Source of the DNA: Algiphilus sp.
GTDB taxonomy: Bacteria > Pseudomonadota > Gammaproteobacteria > Nevskiales > Nevskiaceae
DNA: 30,425 nt
NCBI RefSeq assembly: GCF_023145115.1
Contig: NZ_JAGLEJ010000045.1
Coordinates: 1-30,425, forward strand
Reading direction: 5' to 3'
The notes beneath the pieces were generated by a model. The model was given only the letters and a program-made list of their open reading frames with translations, was not told where the DNA came from and did not search any database. The position numbers were made by a program, and so were the translations under genes. How positions within the stretch are numbered: the first letter of the stretch is position 1; every line of letters starts with the position of its first letter. Below, in pieces: positions 25,645 through 30,425 of the stretch.

Positions 25645-26490
25645 ATGTCGCTGACCCTGGAGAAACTCACCGATCCGGTGGCGCTGACCGAGGCAGCGCT
25701 GCCGCTGGTCTTCAACGTCGTCGCCGCACTGCTGATCTTCTTCATCGGCAAATGGGTGGCGCGCAAGGTCATCGATCTGATCAAGGCCACCGCGCTCAAG
25801 CGCAATGCCGACCCGACCCTGGTCGGCTTCCTCGGCAACGTGGCCTACGGCATCGTGCTGGCGGTGATCCTCATCTCCGCGGTGGGGCGGCTCGGCGTCG
25901 ACACCACCTCGGCCGCAGCCGTGCTCGGCGGCGCGGCGCTGGCCATCGGCCTGGCTCTGCAGGGGCAGCTCGCCAGCTTCGCCGCCGGCGTCATGATCAT
26001 CATGTTCCGTCCCTTCCGGACCGGCGACTTCGTCCAGGTGGCCGGCACCATGGGCACGGTCGAGGACATCAAGATCGTCGCCACCGTGCTCAAGTCGCTG
26101 GACAACCAGGAGCTCACCATCCCCAACGCGCAGGTCTGGGGCAACATCATCACCAACTACAGCGTGCGCCCCACGCGCCGCGTCGACATCCTCGCCAGCA
26201 TCGCCTACTCGGCGGACCTGCGGCGCGCCAAGCAGCTGCTGGTCGACATCCTGGCCGAGGAATCGCGCCTGCTCGAAGACCCCGCACCCACCGTCGTGGT
26301 CACCAACCTGGGCGACAACTCCGTCGACTTCGCCGTGCGCGGCTTCTGCTCGACCGCCGAATGGTGGGCGGTCCGCTGCGACCTGATCGAGCGCATCAAG
26401 CTGCGCTTCGACGACGAGGGCATCGAGATCCCGTTCCCGCAGATGGACGTCCATGTCCGCGACATGGTCGAGGCGACCAGGGCGGCTTGA
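25645..26490 (+). CDS. Small-conductance mechanosensitive channel (MscS family)
   Basis: Tension-gated inner-membrane channel of 281 residues, close to E. coli MscS (286). Hydrophobic helices lie at about 18-40, 63-85 and 90-115. The pore helix is Gly/Ala-rich (AAAVLGGAALAIGLALQGQL and ASFAAGVMI). The cytoplasmic part shows RTGDFVQVAGTMGTVEDI and TIPNAQVWGNIITNYS. ATG follows AAGGAGAG. It diverges from glpD across a 146-base gap and is followed one base later by a dienelactone-hydrolase-family gene. It should release solutes on osmotic downshock. Confidence 0.94.
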   Translation: MSLTLEKLTDPVALTEAALPLVFNVVAALLIFFIGKWVARKVIDLIKATALKRNADPTLVGFLGNVAYGIVLAVILISAVGRLGVDTTSAAAVLGGAALAIGLALQGQLASFAAGVMIIMFRPFRTGDFVQVAGTMGTVEDIKIVATVLKSLDNQELTIPNAQVWGNIITNYSVRPTRRVDILASIAYSADLRRAKQLLVDILAEESRLLEDPAPTVVVTNLGDNSVDFAVRGFCSTAEWWAVRCDLIERIKLRFDDEGIEIPFPQMDVHVRDMVEATRAA

Positions 26491-26491
26491 G

Positions 26492-27280
26492 ATGGCGGCC
26501 GAAACCGTTCCCGGCTTCACCGAAGAACGCTTCGAGGCGGAAGACCAGGCCTACCCCGTGCACCGCGCGGGGGACGGCCCGGCCGTCATCGTCATCCCCG
26601 AAGTCCCCGGCATCACCCCGCAGGTGCGCGCGTTCGCACTGCGCGTGGTCGATGCCGGCTTCAGCGTCTACGTGCCCGAACTGTTCGGCGAGCCCATGCG
26701 GCCGATGACCATGCCCTATGCGCTACGCACCATCGCGCGCCTGTGCGTCGGCCGCACCTTCCACCTGCTCGCCGCGCGCGAATCCAGCCCGGCGGTCGAC
26801 TGGCTGCGCGCCCTCGCGCGCGACGTGCACGAGCGCCACGGCGGTCCGGGCGTGGGCGCGGTCGGCATGTGCATCACCGGCAACTTCGCCCTCGGCATGA
26901 TGCTCGACGCTCCGGTCATCGCCCCGGTGCTCTCGCAGCCCTCTCTGCCGGTCGCGCGCGGCAGCGGCCTGCACGCCTCCGACGCCGCCATCGCCGAAGC
27001 CCACCGCAAGATCGACGAGGAAGGCGCCGCCATTCTCGGTCTGCGCTTCAAGGGCGACCCCATGTGCCCCGCCGCCCGGTTCACGCATCTCAAGCGCGAA
27101 TTCGGTGACGCCTTCGAAGCCATCGAGCTCGACGACGCCACCGCCAACCCCGATGGCCCCTGGCCGCCCCACAGCGTGCTGACCAACCACCTAATCGACG
27201 CCGAAGGCGAACCGACCCGGGTCGCGCTCGACCGCACGCTGGCCTTCCTGCGCGAGCACCTCCGTCCGGAGACAGCCTAG
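26492..27280 (+). CDS. Dienelactone hydrolase-family protein
   Basis: Alpha/beta hydrolase of 262 residues. The opening AVIVIPEVPGITPQVRAFA is the family oxyanion strand (DLH has a similar Glu). The nucleophile elbow GMCITGNFALGM carries Cys in place of Ser, as in dienelactone hydrolase. The C-terminal His is probably in PPHSVLTNH. The substrate is unknown; no chlorocatechol genes are present. ATG 26492 starts one base after the mscS stop, so the two are probably translationally coupled. A tRNA-type promoter overlaps its last codons and the following bases. Confidence 0.87.
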   Translation: MAAETVPGFTEERFEAEDQAYPVHRAGDGPAVIVIPEVPGITPQVRAFALRVVDAGFSVYVPELFGEPMRPMTMPYALRTIARLCVGRTFHLLAARESSPAVDWLRALARDVHERHGGPGVGAVGMCITGNFALGMMLDAPVIAPVLSQPSLPVARGSGLHASDAAIAEAHRKIDEEGAAILGLRFKGDPMCPAARFTHLKREFGDAFEAIELDDATANPDGPWPPHSVLTNHLIDAEGEPTRVALDRTLAFLREHLRPETA

Positions 27281-27296
27281 GTTGCTTCGCTACAAT
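27269..27296 (+). promoter_or_regulatory. Promoter of the hairpin-RNA/tRNA-Thr array
   Basis: GAGACA (27269-27274), a 16-base spacer and TACAAT (27291-27296) precede a GC-rich discriminator (CAGCGCCCC), the layout of stable-RNA promoters under stringent control. It overlaps the end of the upstream gene. The -10 plus discriminator recurs as TACTATCAGCGCCCC at 27507-27521 and 27647-27661, but no good -35 box precedes those copies. Confidence 0.55.
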
Positions 27297-27326
27297 CAGC
27301 GCCCCAAGCCGGCGTAGCTCAGCAGG
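27295..27326 (+). repeat. 32-bp direct repeat (discriminator plus tRNA-Thr 5' end), copy 1 of 3
   Basis: ATCAGCGCCCCA, one variable base and the 19-base tRNA start recur at 27511-27542 and 27651-27682. Only the variable base differs among the three copies (A, C, T). Copy 3 begins the functional tRNA. Confidence 0.95.
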
Positions 27327-27523
27327 GCCGAAGCCATGCGCTTCGGCGGGTAGACCAGGGCTGGTTGCGTGGCAACCAGCGGGCGTACAGGAAGTACACC
27401 CAGGACTTTCGCGCGAAGCAGGAAGCGCAGCGCGAAAGGTCTACCCAGGGTCACTTAGCGAGATAGGAAATCGAGCTTAGTGACTGCGGCCAAGCTTGCG
27501 CGACGGTACTATCAGCGCCCCAC
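27308..27523 (+). ncRNA. Structured RNA unit A (tRNA-Thr 5' copy plus GGA-loop hairpins)
   Basis: This 216-bp unit starts with 19 bases identical to the 5' end of the tRNA-Thr at 27664. Hairpins follow in order. (1) 27327-27347, 8 bp, loop CATGC. (2) An outer 8-bp helix GGGTAGAC/GTCTACCC (27348-27355 with 27439-27446). It encloses an 8-bp hairpin (27360-27380), a GTAC hairpin with loop AGGAA (27381-27401), a linker AGGA (27402-27405) and a 9-bp hairpin ending in loop AGGAA (27406-27438). (3) A long hairpin 27450-27484 with tandem G-A mismatches and loop AGGAA. No open frame of note crosses it. AGGA in hairpin loops is the CsrA/RsmA binding pattern; a sponge role is inference. Confidence 0.6.
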
Positions 27524-27542
27524 GCCGGCGTAGCTCAGCAGG
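27511..27542 (+). repeat. 32-bp direct repeat, copy 2 of 3
   Basis: Same element as at 27295-27326, here at the A/B unit junction, with C as the variable base. Confidence 0.95.
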
Positions 27543-27663
27543 GCCGAAGCCATGTGCTTCGGCGGGTAGACCAGGACGGTCTACCCAGGGTCACTTAGCG
27601 AGATAGGAAATCGAGCTTAGTGACAGCGGCCAAGCTTGCGCGACGGTACTATCAGCGCCCCAT
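27524..27663 (+). ncRNA. Structured RNA unit B (shorter tandem copy of unit A)
   Basis: This 140-bp tandem copy of unit A has the same tRNA 5' 19-mer (27524-27542) and the same first hairpin (27543-27563, one loop base changed). It has a perfect 9-bp hairpin GGGTAGACC/GGTCTACCC (27564-27586) with loop AGGAC, and the same long hairpin (27590-27624) with loop AGGAA. It lacks the three inner hairpins of unit A. Outside that difference only a few bases vary. It runs straight into the true tRNA gene, so RNase P cutting at 27664 would release it. Confidence 0.6.
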
Positions 27664-27682
27664 GCCGGCGTAGCTCAGCAGG
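27651..27682 (+). repeat. 32-bp direct repeat, copy 3 of 3 (runs into tRNA-Thr)
   Basis: Same element, with T as the variable base. The 19-base part is the acceptor strand, D-stem and part of the D-loop of the true tRNA. Confidence 0.95.
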
Positions 27683-27739
27683 TAGAGCAGCGCACTTGTA
27701 ATGCGAAGGTCGGGAGTTCGATTCTCTCCGCCGGCACCA
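27664..27739 (+). tRNA. tRNA-Thr (anticodon TGT)
   Basis: A 76-nt cloverleaf: acceptor GCCGGCG/CGCCGGC, D-stem GCTC/GAGC, anticodon loop CTTGTAA (anticodon TGT), variable AGGTC, T-arm GGGAG-TTCGATT-CTCTC, discriminator A and an encoded CCA. The outer anticodon-stem pair is G-A. It is the only complete tRNA of the array. Its 3' end is the likely integration site of the island that follows. Confidence 0.97.
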
Positions 27740-27827
27740 ATGAAATCAATGTCTTAAGTGGGGAGCCTGTACGGTGCGATGGTCCAGAGGTACAATTCTG
27801 GTACACTCCTGGCAAGCGGAACACCAT

Positions 27828-28919
27828 GTGGCCACCCTCGTAAGGACCTCCGCGGGTACTTGGAAGGCCGTCATCCGCCGGCGCGGTTGGCCAACGACGA
27901 CAAAGTCCTTCCGCACCAAGCGCGACGCGGAAGACTGGTCCCGCCGGGTGGAGGACGAGATGGTGCGCGGCGTTTATGTCCAGCGCACCAGTTCTGAGCG
28001 CACCCTGTTCACTCAGGCGATGCGACAGTACTTGGCCGAGGTCACGCCGACGAAGCGTCCGAGCACGCAGAAGTCGGATCATCAGAAGGCCGACACGCTC
28101 ATCGAGTTCTTCGGTGCGTATTCATTGCAAGCGATTACCCCCGCGCTGGTCGCCAGCTATCGCGACCAACGCTTGGCATCGAAAGTGAAACCTCGATACC
28201 GCCAGCGGTCGCCGGTGACGAAGCTGGTTAGCCCCGGAACCGTCAGGCGGGAACTCGCGCTGTTGGGGCACGTGTTCACAGTGGCGCTCAAAGAATGGGG
28301 CATTGGCTTGACCGCCAACCCGGTCCAGTCCATCCGACGCCCAGCGCCGGGCGATGGTCGGAACCGCCGCCTTCGGCCAGATGAAGAGCGCCAACTGATG
28401 AGCGCGCTCGCGAAGCACTCCAATCCGATGTTGCGCTGGATTGTTGTGCTTGCCCTAGAGACGGGCATGCGCAGCTCCGAGATCTCGTCGCTGCGAACCG
28501 ACCAGGTGGATATCAATCGCCGGGTTGTGCGCTTGGATGTGACGAAGAACGGCTCTGCGCGAACCGTGCCGCTTTCGCGACGCGCGGCGCAGGTTCTGCA
28601 AGAAGCGCTCGACCATCCTATCCGTCCAAAGGGGTGTTCGTTGATTTTCTTTGGTGAGCCAGGACAGGACGGCGAGCGGCGCCCTTACCAGTTCAAGAAG
28701 ACCTGGGTCGATATGAAGAGTCGGCTCGGTTTCGCAGACCTTAGATTTCATGACCTACGACACGAGGCGGTAAGCCGAATGGTGGAGGCAGGGTTAAGCG
28801 ATCAAGAAGTCTCCGCGATAAGTGGGCACCGGAGTATGCAAATGCTCAAGCGCTATACCCATTTACGGGCGGAAGACCTCGTGCCAAAGCTGGACGCGGT
28901 AGGCGGCGAGATCAGCTAG
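27828..28919 (+). CDS. Tyrosine-type site-specific recombinase (integrase)
   Basis: Phage/island integrase of about 363 residues. The N-terminal arm-binding part reads TWKAVIRRRGWPTTTKSFRT. The core-binding helices are at about 60-160. The catalytic residues are Arg215 (LETGMRSSEI), Lys240, His308 and Arg311 (FHDLRHEA), His334 (SGHRSMQ) and nucleophile Tyr343 (KRYTH), so it looks active. I chose GTG 27828; a longer frame from ATG 27774 adds residues without family similarity. It probably integrated the island at the tRNA-Thr. It converges on the protease gene, 40 bases away. Confidence 0.94.
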   Translation: MATLVRTSAGTWKAVIRRRGWPTTTKSFRTKRDAEDWSRRVEDEMVRGVYVQRTSSERTLFTQAMRQYLAEVTPTKRPSTQKSDHQKADTLIEFFGAYSLQAITPALVASYRDQRLASKVKPRYRQRSPVTKLVSPGTVRRELALLGHVFTVALKEWGIGLTANPVQSIRRPAPGDGRNRRLRPDEERQLMSALAKHSNPMLRWIVVLALETGMRSSEISSLRTDQVDINRRVVRLDVTKNGSARTVPLSRRAAQVLQEALDHPIRPKGCSLIFFGEPGQDGERRPYQFKKTWVDMKSRLGFADLRFHDLRHEAVSRMVEAGLSDQEVSAISGHRSMQMLKRYTHLRAEDLVPKLDAVGGEIS

Positions 28920-28959
28920 GGCTGTCTCTGAAGAACATGGCAGTTATGCTCTCCGGTGC

Positions 28960-30372
28960 TTATAATTGCCCTTCGACGGTAATCGGTACGCCTAGTTCAT
29001 TTTGTATAGGGGAGTACAGGTCGACGTCTAGTGTCTCCGCGATTCTGAGGCTGACTATAAGCGAGTAGCGAACGGCCGCATCCTGGCCTTCACTGTTGGT
29101 CCACTCTTTCCACCATCCGCCAACGGGGAATATTGCTATATCAGATTTTTCGGCTAAAGCAGCTGCTGATCCAGACCAGGTGTCCGACTGAACGGAGCCG
29201 CGAGAACGGAGGTGTTGCCCGAGGAGCCAACCACCCCGATCTGGATCATTCCTGGCTGATGCGCTCTCTTCGTCCTCGGCCTTTTCTCGCTCGATTTTAT
29301 TGATTCTTTGGGCGAATATTTCTGGCGTCTCAGTGGCTCCTTTCACGGCGAAGCGAAGGCCATGCGATGGATATCTGAACTTGCTCTGCCAGCCTCGACG
29401 ACTTGGGTTAGGGAAAACAAAATAGGAAAGAGTCACTCGCATTTCGACGTCAGCGCTGCCGTATGCCGCTAGTTGCTCTGCGGGCCAAGGTAGCGTGTGC
29501 AGGTTGTGTTCGTTGAGCTTGCAAGAGGAGCCTTCTCGCTTATAGGGGTGCAAGGTGTCTTCAACAACCATGACAGGCCTTCGCGAAGATGAATTCAGTG
29601 AGCTTTCAAAGTCGATTGCCCCAAAGCCGAATCGACGCACCAAATTTTCTTTCTGGTTTCTTCCGGGGTTCAGCGTCATTCCTGCACGCATTGCATCGGT
29701 GTATTTGGCGCCATGAATAATCAATGCGCGAATTGTTTCAGGCTGGTAGTCTGGATACCTTGCCGAGATATGGCTGGCGAGTCGGGCAACTTGGGCAGCG
29801 GCAGCGCTGGTGTCCCCCGCTTCCGTGAGCAGCGCCTTGGTCATGTCATGTGCGGTTGTGAGCAAGCGTAAGCTCTCCGGGCCATCCACAGGCCCCTTGG
29901 AGTCTGTGCTGCCGTTGCCCCCTTCCGCCACTACATCAGGCTTGAAGGGCCATCTACTTCCGCTCCAAAGCACCGAAGTCGAAGAGGCGGGCGATAGGCC
30001 GCCACGCATGGCGATCGGAGACAGTGACGGCCATTTGCCTCTATCAATTTCGGTCAGTTCGGTAAAGGCGCCCACAGCCAGAGCATTCCAAGCCTGAGAA
30101 GGGTCTTCGACTGGCGACAATAGGTTGCTATCGGGGTAATCCTGCCAGTCCTTGATCTGCACGTTTCCTGCGGCAAGGACAAACAGCCTCTGCCCTGTAG
30201 GGGCGCCGGATTCGTCGAGCCTCTGTAGGCTCCCTGCTGCGAGTTGATCAATGGCAGCAGACCATTCAGAGGGTAGGCCGCCGCGGCATGGATCGGCTGT
30301 TGTCATCATGGCGTGCGCGCGCCGCCGCGCTGGTGCGGCGGCTTCGACGGTTCCGATGGCGCGCTGGGTCAC
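28960..30372 (-). CDS. Subtilisin-like (S8) protease, IetS-type, N-terminally truncated
   Basis: This 470-residue stretch holds the C-terminal part of an S8 peptidase. The oxyanion Asn is in RLFVLAAGN (Asn70 counting from the GTG at 30372), and the catalytic Ser is in GDTSAAAAQVARLA (Ser189). The segment PSEWSAAIDQL and the long C-terminal region resemble, from memory, the protease of the IetAS ATPase-protease system, reported as anti-phage. Catalytic Asp and His are missing. Similarity seems to continue upstream of 30372 (KNPPHLYGAVTQRA), so GTG 30372 is not a natural start. An in-frame TAG at 30412-30414 breaks the frame. It is a broken gene or a sequence error near the contig end. Codon use is unlike zone 2. 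Confidence 0.75.
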   Translation of the reverse strand: MTQRAIGTVEAAAPARRRAHAMMTTADPCRGGLPSEWSAAIDQLAAGSLQRLDESGAPTGQRLFVLAAGNVQIKDWQDYPDSNLLSPVEDPSQAWNALAVGAFTELTEIDRGKWPSLSPIAMRGGLSPASSTSVLWSGSRWPFKPDVVAEGGNGSTDSKGPVDGPESLRLLTTAHDMTKALLTEAGDTSAAAAQVARLASHISARYPDYQPETIRALIIHGAKYTDAMRAGMTLNPGRNQKENLVRRFGFGAIDFESSLNSSSRRPVMVVEDTLHPYKREGSSCKLNEHNLHTLPWPAEQLAAYGSADVEMRVTLSYFVFPNPSRRGWQSKFRYPSHGLRFAVKGATETPEIFAQRINKIEREKAEDEESASARNDPDRGGWLLGQHLRSRGSVQSDTWSGSAAALAEKSDIAIFPVGGWWKEWTNSEGQDAAVRYSLIVSLRIAETLDVDLYSPIQNELGVPITVEGQL

Positions 30373-30425
30373 AGCCCCATACAGGTGGGGTGGGTTTTTG
30401 CGGTCGTGTCCCTAGCCGTGGTGTA

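Larger units (their letters stand above)
27740..30425. mobile_element. Left end of a tRNA-Thr-associated genomic island
   Basis: A tyrosine integrase gene begins 88 bases past the tRNA 3' end and points into the region. GC and wobble bias fall compared with the DNA to the left. The next gene is of a type found in defence islands. These are the usual marks of an integrative element at a tRNA 3' end. The far attachment site is not in the window, so the right limit given is only the window edge. Confidence 0.7.

Noticed and set aside
27308..27523. Additional tRNA-Thr genes at 27308 and 27524
   Set aside because: Only the first 19 bases match. There is no anticodon arm, T-arm or matching acceptor strand, so these are not tRNAs.
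27327..27523. Self-splicing intron inside a tRNA
   Set aside because: The tRNA 3' part does not follow either unit before another complete 5' start, and no group I core is visible.
27295..27682. Spaced direct repeats that could suggest a CRISPR array
   Set aside because: Only three copies, unequal spacing, and the interval sequences are near-identical copies of each other rather than unique spacers. The repeat is a tRNA gene segment.

Overview
The window looks like gammaproteobacterial chromosome. By eye it has three composition zones. Positions 1 to about 4,950 are moderate GC with mixed third codon positions. Positions about 5,050 to 27,740 are high GC, with nearly every wobble base G or C. 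From 27,740 to the end GC drops again and codon use is mixed. The first change falls inside metK, which still reads as one intact protein. Zone 1 resembles Marinobacter-type DNA and zone 2 a high-GC marine gammaproteobacterium of the Nevskiales/Salinisphaera/Algiphilus kind; this is an impression from memory, not a search. The join is either a recombination or a chimeric assembly.

Zone 1 (minus strand): an amino-acid ABC transporter (ATPase cut by the left edge, permease, binding protein), then the methyl cycle set metK-ahcY-metF, which makes S-adenosylmethionine, hydrolyses S-adenosylhomocysteine and supplies methyl-tetrahydrofolate. metF ends in a clear terminator.

Zone 2: a thiol redoxin and a LuxR-type regulator, then tkt-gap-pgk (central carbon metabolism), moaB (molybdenum cofactor) and a MoxR ATPase. 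A mixed block follows: PhoX-like Tat lipoprotein, haloalkane-dehalogenase-like hydrolase, VOC protein, SelW-like protein, diguanylate cyclase, DNA glycosylase, and a flavin/ferredoxin reductase plus fatty acid desaturase operon with a probable operator. Next come a VWA protein of the kind that normally partners MoxR (here 8 kb away), a MAPEG protein, a SanA-like protein, glpD, an MscS channel and a dienelactone-hydrolase-family protein.

Positions 27,269-27,739 are the most unusual part. A tRNA-like promoter is followed by two tandem non-coding units (216 and 140 bp) and then an intact tRNA-Thr(TGT). Each unit starts with the first 19 nt of that same tRNA and then folds into strong hairpins. 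Six AGGA motifs occur, five of them as terminal loops, which is the presentation bound by CsrA/RsmA proteins. I read this as a candidate undescribed structured RNA, possibly a CsrA-type sponge co-transcribed with and released from a tRNA; the function is inference.

Zone 3: a genomic island begins at the tRNA 3' end with a tyrosine integrase, followed convergently by the C-terminal part of a subtilisin-like protease resembling IetS of the IetAS anti-phage system. Its reading frame is cut by an in-frame stop near the right edge. The expected ATPase partner would lie outside the window.
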